Part shown: one piece after another, positions 1 through 4,907 of the stretch | Layout: every line of letters begins with the position of its first letter | Position numbering within the stretch: position 1 is the first letter of the stretch | Position numbers and translations under genes: made by a program | NCBI GenBank assembly: GCA_014360385.1 | Contig: JACIXO010000106.1 | Coordinates: 1-5,450 of the forward strand | Source: Actinomycetota bacterium | Lineage (GTDB): Bacteria > Actinomycetota > Humimicrobiia > Humimicrobiales > Humimicrobiaceae | Direction of reading: 5' to 3' | Length of the DNA stretch: 5,450 nucleotides | Notes under the pieces: generated by a model | Told to the model about the DNA's origin: nothing | What the model saw: only the letters and a program-made list of their open reading frames with translations | Databases searched by the model: none

Positions 1-418
1 AACAGTTTTTTAAACAGTTTATATTTTCTATCATACTTTATTTAAAGTTCTCAATTTCTAACTGTGAACAGATCTCTTAGATAGTACAGATAAATTATAA
101 TCATATATTTAAACATTATACCTTAACAATAAGAAGACATCCAAAGTTTTTTACATACTATATCTAATCCTTACTAAATTAATTGCTTTCATATTTAGAG
201 CTATATTTAATTTTTTTACTGTAAATTTGTCTATTATTTGCTGCTTTTTTTACTTATTTCTTAAAGGATAGCTAAATATTTTTAGTAGCAATGGACACTT
301 TTGCCAAAGAGCTTCTTTGATTTACAGAAAAATTTGGGGGTAACCGTTTCCTTCTTTCATTCTTATACTTTTTCTAATAAAATATAATCCATTTACAAAA
401 CAAATCTTATTTAGTGGT
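1..418. other. gene-free AT-rich stretch upstream of mntP
   Basis: No open frame on either strand gives a recognisable protein. Small structures only: a near direct repeat AACAGTTT at the very start (1-8 and 14-21), and a short hairpin at 305-319 (CAAAGA, GCT, TCTTTG; 6-bp stem). The G-run at 335-339 followed by TAACCG does not resemble the core of the yybP-ykoY manganese riboswitch that often precedes mntP, so no riboswitch is called. The last 60 bases hold a possible promoter, listed separately. Confidence 0.6.
360..388 (+). promoter_or_regulatory. possible sigma-70-type promoter of mntP
   Basis: A perfect TATAAT lies at 383-388, with a poor -35 match (TTCTTA, 360-365) at 17-bp spacing. 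Transcription would begin near 395, giving a leader of about 25 nt before the mntP start. The -10 is convincing by itself, but such boxes are common by chance in DNA this AT-rich. Confidence 0.4.
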
Positions 419-982
419 ATGATAAATCTACTCATGATCTCAGTTAGTCTTGCAATGGACTGCCTTTCTGTCTCAATTGCAGGTGGTGCCACTACTCCCC
501 GACCAAAAATATATAATGCTTTAAAAGTTGGTTTATCTTTTGGAGCTTTCCAGGCAGCAATGCCATTAATTGGCTGGTCAATAGGACTTAATTTAAGAGT
601 TTTAATAGAAAATATAGATCACTGGATAGCTTTTTTACTACTATCAGCTATAGGTATAAAAATGCTATACGAAGCATTTAAAAAAACTTCTAAGAATAAT
701 AACAAAAAAAATAAAACAAATATAACAAAAATGCCAACTTTGTTTATATTGTCCCTGGCTACTAGTATTGATTCTTTAGTAGTAGGGGTAAGTATATCAA
801 TATTAAATATGCCGATATATTTATCCATTTTAATGATAGGATTATTCGCTTTTTCTTTTTCAATTTTTGGTTATTTTATAGGACATAGAATAGGAAAAAT
901 TATTGGTAATAAGTCTGAAATAATTGGAGGGATAATTCTAATTGGAATAGGAGCAAAAATACTGATAGAACATATGATGTAA
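419..982 (+). CDS. mntP: manganese efflux pump MntP
   Basis: Inner-membrane exporter that removes excess Mn2+ from the cytoplasm (MntP, formerly YebN/DUF204; LysE-like superfamily). At 187 residues it has the usual family length. Six hydrophobic segments are visible in two repeated halves. Each half carries the family signature with its conserved membrane aspartate: SLAMDCLSVSIAGG (Asp14) near the N-terminus and LATSIDSLVVGVS (Asp118) after the central loop. GAFQAAMPLIGW (42-53) and DHWIAF (67-72) are also typical. The cytoplasmic loop (about 88-104) is very rich in Lys and Asn. The C-terminus, EIIGGIILIGIGAKIL, is a standard ending. The ATG start fits family alignments, but no good Shine-Dalgarno site precedes it, only weak TAGTGG. 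It appears monocistronic: the next gene is about 260 bases away and has its own promoter. Expression is probably manganese-responsive as in other bacteria, but no switch is visible. Confidence 0.93.
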   Translation: MINLLMISVSLAMDCLSVSIAGGATTPRPKIYNALKVGLSFGAFQAAMPLIGWSIGLNLRVLIENIDHWIAFLLLSAIGIKMLYEAFKKTSKNNNKKNKTNITKMPTLFILSLATSIDSLVVGVSISILNMPIYLSILMIGLFAFSFSIFGYFIGHRIGKIIGNKSEIIGGIILIGIGAKILIEHMM

Positions 983-1041
983 AAGACTTAAATTAATACA
1001 TATGAACATGATAAATTAAGGTAATCTAGCGGTATAAATAA

Positions 1042-1070
1042 TTGATTGGGAAACTTTCATAAAATATAAT
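1042..1070 (+). promoter_or_regulatory. sigma-70-type promoter for the DUF318 permease
   Basis: TTGATT (1042-1047) and a perfect TATAAT (1065-1070) are spaced by exactly 17 bp, the best promoter-like pair in the window. Transcription would begin near 1077 and leave a leader of about 160 nt before the permease ATG. A second, overlapping candidate is TTGAAA (1070-1075) with TATCAT (1094-1099) at 18 bp. Position and strand fit the permease. Confidence 0.5.
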
Positions 1071-1116
1071 TGAAAGCACATATAGGAGACTTGTATCATT
1101 AAAGTAAAATTAAATA

Positions 1117-1137
1117 TAGCTTTTCTGAAAAAAGCTA
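1117..1137 (+). promoter_or_regulatory. hairpin in the permease leader
   Basis: A perfect 8-bp inverted repeat, TAGCTTTT and AAAAGCTA, around a 5-nt loop (1125-1129). The right arm continues into a direct repeat, AAAGCTAGTA (1131-1140) followed by AAAGCTAGTA (1142-1151). It lies in the leader predicted between the promoter at 1042-1070 and the permease start at 1240. No T-tract follows, so it is not a standard terminator. It could be an RNA structure or an operator; no known riboswitch class is recognised. Confidence 0.35.
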
Positions 1138-1239
1138 GTATAAAGCTAGTATTATTAAACAAGAATTAAATAAATATTACAACAAAGTTCTTAGAAGACA
1201 AATAATAGGAAAAAATCTAAACAAATACAGGAGAGAAAG

Positions 1240-1770
1240 ATGAAAATGGATAAAAAAAGGGGGAATTCACAAATGCTAATACCAACAATAATTATGGGTG
1301 CAATTGCAATTTCCCTTGTGTTATATGGATTATTCAAAGGAAAAGGACAGCACATAATAGGGCTAAAATCAGCTCTTTTAATGACTGCTGAAGTTCTACC
1401 TCTTCTTATTTTTGCATTTATTGTTGCAGGCATGGTACAAGCACTAATCCCTCAAGAGATAATCTCAAGATGGATTGGAGAAGGCTCAGGGTGGAAGGGC
1501 ATTTTTATTGGTACAATAGCAGGAGGTATTATGCCAGGAGGTCCTTATGTAAGTCTACCTATTGCAGGGGGTTTTTTAAGATCGGGTGCAAGTATAGGTA
1601 CAATTGTAGCTTTCATTACCGGCTGGTCGTTACTTGCCTTCTCTAGACTCCCAATGGATATTGGAATTCTTGGATGGAAAGTAACTCTTATAAGGCTAGC
1701 ATGCACTTTTTTCTTCCCGCCTATAGCAGGCTTTATTGCCTATGCTATCTTTGGGAAAATCAACTTTTAA
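1240..1770 (+). CDS. half-size DUF318/ArsP-type permease
   Basis: Integral membrane protein of the predicted permease family PF03773 (DUF318; relatives include ArsP organoarsenical exporters). At 176 residues it is about half the size of the roughly 300-350-residue full permeases. Half-length members are known and may work as dimers or with a second half, but none is encoded here. Helix 1 spans about 12-31. The family core follows: AEVLPLLIFAFIVAGMVQ (50-67), RWIGEGSG (77-84), then AGGIMPGGPYVSLPIAGG (94-111) with the signature PGGP at 99-102. The ending FFPPIAGFIAYAIFG is typical. The ATG start has a strong AGGAG site at 1229-1233, six bases upstream. It stands alone between its own promoter and a hairpin downstream. 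The substrate is unknown; lying next to mntP hints at metal or metalloid export, but that is only context. It appears complete, with no frameshift. Confidence 0.85.
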   Translation: MKMDKKRGNSQMLIPTIIMGAIAISLVLYGLFKGKGQHIIGLKSALLMTAEVLPLLIFAFIVAGMVQALIPQEIISRWIGEGSGWKGIFIGTIAGGIMPGGPYVSLPIAGGFLRSGASIGTIVAFITGWSLLAFSRLPMDIGILGWKVTLIRLACTFFFPPIAGFIAYAIFGKINF

Positions 1771-1788
1771 CTCTTTATTTATAAAATT

Positions 1789-1813
1789 GTATCATGAAAA
1801 TTTTTTCTGATAC
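1789..1813 (+). repeat. imperfect hairpin just after the permease gene
   Basis: GTATCA at 1789-1794 pairs with TGATAC at 1808-1813. After one bulged T the pairing extends through GAA with TTC, so nearly the whole 25 bases fold back. It starts 18 bases after the permease stop and could end or protect the transcript. The T-run is inside the loop rather than after the stem, so this is not a textbook rho-independent terminator. TTGTATCAT here (1788-1796) also occurs upstream of the gene at 1091-1099. Confidence 0.4.
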
Positions 1814-1897
1814 TAATTGTTATAATCTGAGCTTTCATAGGACGTGGACATGCCTCAGAGCTCCTTAATCCTTGTCTCTCTTAATTTGTGTATATAC

Positions 1898-2252
1898 AAT
1901 GAACTAAAGTCAGTGTTTCTATCGCAATCAAAAGAGGAGGCAACTATAAAGTAATAGAACTTTTAAGTAAAGTATGAAAAATTCTATAGTAATTTTAGCC
2001 AAAAGCTTAATGATGAGGCTAAAAAAGCTTTAACATTTACTAGTTTTCCAATTGAACATCATATAAGAATTAAAACTACAAATCTTGTAGAAAGACTAAA
2101 TGCAAGAATTAAAAAGAAGAATAAATGTTATTAGGATTTTCCCTAATATAGCTTCTGCATTAATACTTATTAGCTGTCTTTGTATGGAATATCATGAAGA
2201 ATGGATAAGTGCAAGAAAGTATCTTAATATGGAACCATTATATATAATTTAA
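1898..2252 (+). pseudogene. IS256/mutator-family transposase, C-terminal remnant
   Basis: The translation matches the C-terminal end of IS256-family (transposase_mut) transposases but is broken. From 1898, NELKSVFLSQSKEEA is followed by three in-frame stops (1952-1966). The same frame then continues as KYEKFYSNFSQKLNDEA and LTFTSFPIEHHIRIKTTN, then LVERLNARIKKK; TTN-x-x-ER-LN is the family hallmark. At about 2127 the reading moves by one base to VIRIFPNIASALILIS and MEYHEEWISARKYLNM, the standard tail, ending at a TAA (2250-2252). The N-terminal domain and most of the DDE catalytic core are missing, as are clear terminal inverted repeats. The fragment therefore cannot make an active transposase. 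It marks an old insertion between the permease and hicBA. Family assignment is confident; the left limit is approximate. Confidence 0.85.
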
Positions 2253-2532
2253 AGAAAGAAAAGTTTAAAATAGAATCAAGCTTAGTATTGGTTTCCTAGG
2301 AGAATAAGTAGCGATGGAAAAACTTACAGAAAAAAACTTGCATAACTAACATAACTAAAAAACTACAGAAAAAAATAAGCATGACTTATAACGTAAATTT
2401 ATTGAAGAGTTAATAAACGATGATATAATTAAAAGAAATTTTTTTCAAAACTTGTAGTTTTTATTAGCGTTTTTATAAAAACAAAAAACAATATAATGAG
2501 TAAAATTTTTAAGATAGTTTGTCGAATGAACA
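2253..2532. other. gene-free region between transposase remnant and hicB
   Basis: No intact gene. Direct repeats are visible: AAAAACTTACAGAAAAAAA (2318-2336) recurs with small changes at 2358-2375, and CATAACTA occurs twice at 9-bp spacing (2341-2357). The + translation at about 2399-2458, KFIEELINDDIIKRNFFQNL, is open but short and vaguely like the N-terminal region of IS256 transposases; this is not enough to call. A promoter-like pair TTGAAG (2402-2407) and TATAAT (2424-2429) at 16 bp points toward hicB. Confidence 0.45.
2492..2497 (+). promoter_or_regulatory. probable -10 box of the hicBA operon
   Basis: A perfect TATAAT, 35 bases before the hicB start, would give a leader of about 30 nt. 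No good -35 is present at 16-18 bp (the sequence there is a T-run). That would fit an activator- or operator-controlled promoter, or the box may be chance. The alternative promoter is the pair at 2402-2429. HicB-type antitoxins often repress their own operons, but no clear operator palindrome is seen here. Confidence 0.35.
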
Positions 2533-2757
2533 ATGAAAACTTATAGATTTTCAGTAATAATCGAAAAAGACGAAGAGGGTTTTTTTGCATATTGTCCAGA
2601 GCTTCAAGGATGCTATACTCAGGGCAATACTTATGAAGAAGCTTTAGATAATATTAGAGATGCCATTCGCCTACATTTGGAAGATAGATTGAGTAGCGGA
2701 GAGCAAATTCCTCAATCTGAATTAGTAAGTCTAACATCTTTAGAAGTAGCAATATGA
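2533..2757 (+). CDS. hicB: HicB-family antitoxin
   Basis: Antitoxin of a type II HicAB system: it binds and blocks the mRNA-cleaving HicA toxin. The 74-residue protein is the short HicB form, with a partially degraded RNase H-like fold. Its start, KTYRFSVIIEKDEEGFFAYC, is the first strand pair. PELQGCYTQGNTYEEALDNI (22-41) is the signature P-x-L-x-G-C followed by the T-x-E-E-A helix. DAIRLHLEDRLSSGE completes the domain. There is no appended helix-turn-helix or ribbon-helix-helix, so DNA binding, if any, would come from this domain or the complex. The gene precedes the toxin, an order common outside E. coli, and its TGA stop overlaps the hicA ATG (ATGA). The start codon lacks a clear ribosome binding site, so translation may be weak. 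The gene is intact although its partner is frameshifted. Confidence 0.92.
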   Translation: MKTYRFSVIIEKDEEGFFAYCPELQGCYTQGNTYEEALDNIRDAIRLHLEDRLSSGEQIPQSELVSLTSLEVAI

Positions 2758-2985
2758 CAAATAAGTTACCAAGAGTTACTTTAGATGAAGTTATTAAGGT
2801 TTTGGGGAAAATAGGATTTTTCCTTTCCAGGCAAAGTGGCAGTCATAAGATTTATAAGAACAAGGAAGGTAAAAGAACAACAGTACCATATCACTCAGGA
2901 AAAAATTTTACACTCTAAAACATTGAAAAGTATTCTTAGGGATACTAATTTAACAATAGATGAATTTAAAGAATTATTGAAATAA
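2754..2985 (+). pseudogene. hicA: HicA-family mRNA interferase toxin, frameshifted
   Basis: HicA toxins are small double-stranded-RNA-binding-fold RNases that cut mRNA. The ATG overlaps the hicB stop. Residues 1-50 read normally: LPRVTLDEVIKVLGKIGFF, then the catalytic Gly-Ser-His as SGSHKIY (His31), then TTVPYHSGK. A run of six A (2900-2905) then moves the frame, and this reading stops at 2916-2918 (54 codons). Dropping one A restores ILHSKTLKSILRDTN and LTIDEFKELLK, the standard HicA ending, with a TAA at 2983-2985; the restored protein would be 76 residues, normal for the family. The truncated product keeps the histidine but loses the last helices, so it is probably inactive. Alternatives are a sequencing error in a homopolymer or slippage at the A6 T4 run yielding some full-length toxin. 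The family call is firm; whether it is dead is uncertain. Confidence 0.85.
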
Positions 2986-2990
2986 TTATT

Positions 2991-3012
2991 GGTAATTATA
3001 AAAGATTTGCCA
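2991..3012 (+). repeat. 22-bp element following hicA (copy 1)
   Basis: GGTAATTATAAAAGATTTG, then CCA, begins 5 nt after the hicA stop codon. A copy matching at 20 of 22 positions occurs on the other strand, also 5 nt after the vapC stop (4111-4132). The downstream part runs into the hairpin at 3010-3029. Function unknown: it may be a shared 3' element, a recombination footprint, or a trace of common origin. Confidence 0.6.
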
Positions 3013-3029
3013 CCATAATATAATGGTGG
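3010..3029 (+). terminator. hairpin downstream of hicA, possible operon end
   Basis: A perfect 7-bp inverted repeat, CCACCAT and ATGGTGG, around AATATA, located 25 bases past the hicA stop. It is the most GC-rich stem in this area and is well placed to end or protect the hicBA transcript. No U-tract follows on the + strand (TATGAATATA), so it is not a classic intrinsic terminator. Confidence 0.4.
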
Positions 3030-3485
3030 TATGAATATAAAAAGCTTTGAAAGCATTATAAAGACTTAAAAACAAAGAAAAAAGGTACCTTGGAAAACTG
3101 TGTAAGGAAAATAACATAATCTTCTTACATGCGCTGTAGCTCTAAAAAGTTTTATAGGATAAGAAGAGATCGATTTCGCTTAAAAGAAATGTGGCTATGA
3201 ATTTGGACTTTTTTATAAGAAGATGGATTAGTAAGCTTAAAGATATCCTTAAAGAGATTAGCTTATATCTTATAAAGCTTTTTTAAGCTTTTAGATCTCT
3301 TACTAGGAAAGTATCTATAAAAGATGGGAATATCCTATCCAACTTGTACTTAAGACATTTAATATTATTCGTATGGCAATTACTGCTAATAGTCCTTAAA
3401 TGGAAACTCTCTTCTTTCTTAAAGAAGTAGAGATAGATTAAGACTTATTTTTAAGGAAGACAAAAAGGCAAAAGAAAAAGGGGAT
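3030..3485. other. decayed stretch between hicA and the kinase fragment
   Basis: No intact gene over about 450 bases. One + frame shows two weak protein-like traces interrupted by stops. At 3124-3231, AVALKSFIG, stop, EEIDFA, stop, KKCGYEFGLFYKKMD vaguely recalls UPF0175 antitoxin-like proteins. At 3307-3489 there is a possible transposase trace, listed separately. Inverted repeats cluster at 3233-3291. The region looks like gene debris rather than a working regulatory zone. Confidence 0.4.
3233..3291. repeat. nested inverted repeats
   Basis: AAGCTT (3233-3238) and AAGATAT (3240-3246) pair with ATATCTT (3265-3271) and AAGCTT (3275-3280), giving an interrupted stem of about 13 bp around an 18-nt loop. 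The right arm is also half of a second perfect hairpin, AAAGCTT (3274-3280), TTTT, AAGCTTT (3285-3291), so the two folds exclude each other. No T-tract or neighbouring gene end makes this a clear terminator; it could be an insertion-element end. Confidence 0.4.
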
Positions 3486-3489
3486 CTAA
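3307..3489 (+). pseudogene. possible degraded transposase fragment
   Basis: One frame reads ESIYKRWEYPIQLVLKTFN, then IIRMAITANSP, stop (3397), METLFFLKEVEID, stop (3439), DLFLRKTKRQKKKGI, stop (3487). The pattern Y-K-R-W-x-Y-P followed by a hydrophobic helix, and later a Lys/Arg-rich stretch, is like the N-terminal part of some DDE transposases of the IS6 kind. The right end coincides with the point where the FGGY kinase on the other strand breaks off, as expected if an insertion interrupted it. The similarity is from memory of the motif pattern and is weak; random open frame in AT-rich DNA is the main alternative. Confidence 0.25.
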
Positions 3490-3974
3490 AAATAAAATTT
3501 ATAAGTACTATCAAATACATCTCTCTCATTTCGCTTCATCCACAAGATTCTAGTAGCTGGCCAAGATGGATCTACATCAGGATAACCAGTTTTTCTGTAC
3601 ATTTCACTTATATTAAAGTTTTTTCTAATTTCTTCTGCTTCCTCTTTAGATCTTGTATCTATCCAGACGATAGCATTTCTTAAAGGATTTCCATAGAAAT
3701 CCACAGGAACAATTGTTTCGCCTTGAGAAGAAGTTCCTATGCATACTATATTTTTAGATCTATCCCCTAACTTTTCAGAAAGCTTCTTTAAAATTATTAA
3801 GAGGTTTTCCCAATAAGAATTAGCATCATTCTCAACTATATCTTTTCTTGGAGTTAAGAGTTGATATTCTATCGATTCAAAAGCTATTTCCCTTCCATTT
3901 ACATCAAAAACTGCACCTTTTAAATTAGAGGTCCCAAGGTCAATGGACATAATCAGTTCTTCACTATATTTCAC
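3486..3974 (-). pseudogene. FGGY-family carbohydrate kinase, N-terminal fragment
   Basis: FGGY kinases phosphorylate sugars or polyols (xylulose, glycerol, gluconate and others) with ATP. This frame encodes 162 residues against about 500 for the family. It begins well: SIDLGTSNLKGAVFD (10-24) is the N-terminal ATP-phosphate-binding motif, SSQGETIVPVD (82-92) lies where sugar kinases have the SGQM-like substrate loop, and NAIVWIDTRS (100-109) is the conserved W-x-D-x-R motif. It follows the family to FDSTYKF, then ends in a TAG. The C-terminal domain with the rest of the ATP site is absent, and no continuation is seen in the 3000-3485 region. The GTG start has an excellent AAGGAGG site, so a short protein could be made, but it cannot be a working kinase. 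The sugar cannot be named. It lies downstream of vapBC on the same strand, 163 bases away. Confidence 0.85.
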
Positions 3975-3980
3975 ATCAAT

Positions 3981-3987
3981 CCTCCTT
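3981..3987 (-). promoter_or_regulatory. ribosome binding site fixing the kinase GTG start
   Basis: AAGGAGG on the minus strand, six bases before the GTG at 3974-3972. It decides for GTG over the overlapping ATG two bases upstream, which is out of frame and meets a stop at once (ATG TGA). It is the strongest Shine-Dalgarno site in the window although it serves a truncated gene. Confidence 0.75.
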
Positions 3988-4007
3988 CTAATCCAAGGGG
4001 CTTTTAC

Positions 4008-4056
4008 TTTTTAAAAATCTTTATCTAAGAATTCTTATTTTTTAAGAATCTTTATC
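4008..4056. repeat. two-copy direct repeat upstream of the kinase fragment
   Basis: TTTTTAAAAATCTTTATC (4008-4025) recurs as TTTTTAAGAATCTTTATC (4039-4056), 17 of 18 identical and 31 bp apart; a palindrome AAGAATTCTT lies between them (4028-4037). The pair is 34-82 bases upstream of the kinase start codon, where an operator or promoter would be. It could bind a sugar-responsive repressor or be simple AT-rich duplication. Confidence 0.5.
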
Positions 4057-4110
4057 CATGAGATCAATAAATCATAAATATCTAATAAACATAGCGACAA
4101 GTGATCCCCC

Positions 4111-4132
4111 TGCCAAATCTTTTATAACTACC
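4111..4132 (-). repeat. 22-bp element following vapC (copy 2)
   Basis: On the minus strand GGTAGTTATAAAAGATTTG, then GCA, starts 5 nt after the vapC TAA. It matches the element after hicA (2991-3012) at 20 of 22 positions and at the same distance from the stop. Unlike copy 1 it is not followed by a strong hairpin; the next bases are a G-run. Confidence 0.6.
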
Positions 4133-4137
4133 TTTAT

Positions 4138-4635
4138 TTAAATTATCCTGTAATCATCTAAAAAAATAACACTACCAAGATCACTTACAGAATCAAAGAG
4201 CTTTTTGTCAGCCGTTATACATTGAACGTTTATATACTCAGCTAAAGCGATATAAATGGCATCATAAATAGTTATTTTTTTTAAAAATCTAAGGTTTATG
4301 GCTTCTCTTAATAATGCAAGAGTAGGCTTAACAAACTTAATATCCATTTTACATAGACTCTCAACAGCTTTACTTACTTTTTCAGAATCAAACAATGAGT
4401 TATAAGAAAGAGCATTTGCAACTTCACAGATTAGAAGATCTGGAGCTACAAGAAATATCTTTCCATCTCTATGTTGAATTCTTATTGATGAGGCTTTTTC
4501 CACATACTCCTCATTTTCAGAGGAGAACCATTTCATGCAAACCGAAGCATCTAAAACATAAGTTTTTGGAGCTTCTCTTATTAAAAATTCAAGCTCATCT
4601 TCATTATTATCTTTATTTATAAATCCTTCATCCAT
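4138..4635 (-). CDS. vapC: VapC-type PIN-domain ribonuclease toxin
   Basis: Toxin of a type II VapBC system; PIN-domain enzymes cut RNA (often tRNA or rRNA) using Mg2+ or Mn2+ held by an acidic cluster. All four expected acidic residues are present: Asp29 in YVLDASVCMKWF, Glu71 in DLLICEVANAL, Asp125 in ITIYDAIYIALAE, and Asp143 in CITADKKLFD. The protein is 165 residues; most VapCs are about 130-145. The excess is an acidic N-terminal extension of about 24 residues (MDEGFINKDNNEDELEF) before the first strand. The extension appears real: AGGAA lies five bases before the ATG and no later start precedes Asp29. The gene follows vapB after a 14-nt gap in one operon, and it appears intact and likely active. 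The complex would be expected to repress the operon. Confidence 0.92.
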   Translation of the reverse strand: MDEGFINKDNNEDELEFLIREAPKTYVLDASVCMKWFSSENEEYVEKASSIRIQHRDGKIFLVAPDLLICEVANALSYNSLFDSEKVSKAVESLCKMDIKFVKPTLALLREAINLRFLKKITIYDAIYIALAEYINVQCITADKKLFDSVSDLGSVIFLDDYRII

Positions 4636-4640
4636 AAATC

Positions 4641-4645
4641 TTCCT
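4641..4645 (-). promoter_or_regulatory. ribosome binding site of vapC
   Basis: AGGAA on the minus strand, five bases before the vapC ATG (4635-4633), in the short gap after the vapB stop. It supports the long vapC start with its N-terminal extension. Confidence 0.6.
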
Positions 4646-4649
4646 AATC

Positions 4650-4907
4650 TTATCTAGCTTCTCTCCACTTTCTTATTTCAGATATCCCATCCCATCCTCT
4701 TGAATACCTTCTTAGATCATCCTGAATCTTTATAGCCATTTCGATATTCTTTCTTCTGGCATTTTCTGCATTTTTTCTTTCAATTTCTCTTTTATAAAGC
4801 TCAAGCGCTTTCCTTATAAGTTTACTTCTACTAATGTTCTCGCTCCTGCTAACTTTATCTAGCTCTTCTAGTTCTTTTTTATCTATACTCAAATTTATTC
4901 TTACCAT
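4650..4907 (-). CDS. vapB: VapB-type ribbon-helix-helix antitoxin
   Basis: Antitoxin and probable autorepressor paired with the PIN toxin directly downstream. The first 40 residues form a ribbon-helix-helix (RHH_1/CopG-like) DNA-binding domain: strand VRINLSID (2-9), helix A KKELEELDKVSRSENI, then SRSKLIRKALELYKRE as helix B with the classic S-R-S-x-L-I-R. The remainder is a charged helix (about 40-70) and a tail RGWDGISEIRKWREAR that would wrap around the toxin. The product is 85 residues from the ATG at 4907-4905, chosen because AGAGG lies eight bases upstream and because RHH proteins start next to the first strand. An in-frame GTG at 4925-4923 would add six residues (MREAKR) but has no ribosome binding site. 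A 9-bp tandem array lies just upstream, in frame with vapB but without a start codon. Confidence 0.88.
   Translation of the reverse strand: MVRINLSIDKKELEELDKVSRSENISRSKLIRKALELYKREIERKNAENARRKNIEMAIKIQDDLRRYSRGWDGISEIRKWREAR

Noticed and set aside
290..418. Possible yybP-ykoY manganese riboswitch before mntP
   Set aside because: The conserved core (GGGGAGUAG and the paired CUACGUCAA-like loop) is not found; the G-run at 335-339 is isolated.
619..828. Open frame of 69 codons on the minus strand inside mntP
   Set aside because: It is antisense to a well-conserved transporter gene, has no ribosome binding site or recognisable domain, and mirrors the hydrophobic coding of mntP.
1191..1433. Open frame of 80 codons on the minus strand over the permease start
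   Set aside because: It overlaps the permease in antisense and its leader; no family features, and the + gene has a clear start and ribosome binding site.
3274..3291. Rho-independent terminator AAAGCTT TTTT AAGCTTT
   Set aside because: The stem is AT-rich, not followed by a T-tract, and no gene ends nearby on either strand in the needed orientation.
4057..4140. Minus-strand translation KVVIKDLAGGSLVAMFIRYL after vapC
   Set aside because: It is short, has no start, is not recognisable as a family, and part of it is the 22-bp element, so it is not called a gene remnant.
4395..4622. Open frame of 75 codons on the plus strand inside vapC
   Set aside because: Antisense shadow of vapC; the repeated His and Leu codons come from the reverse complement of the toxin gene.
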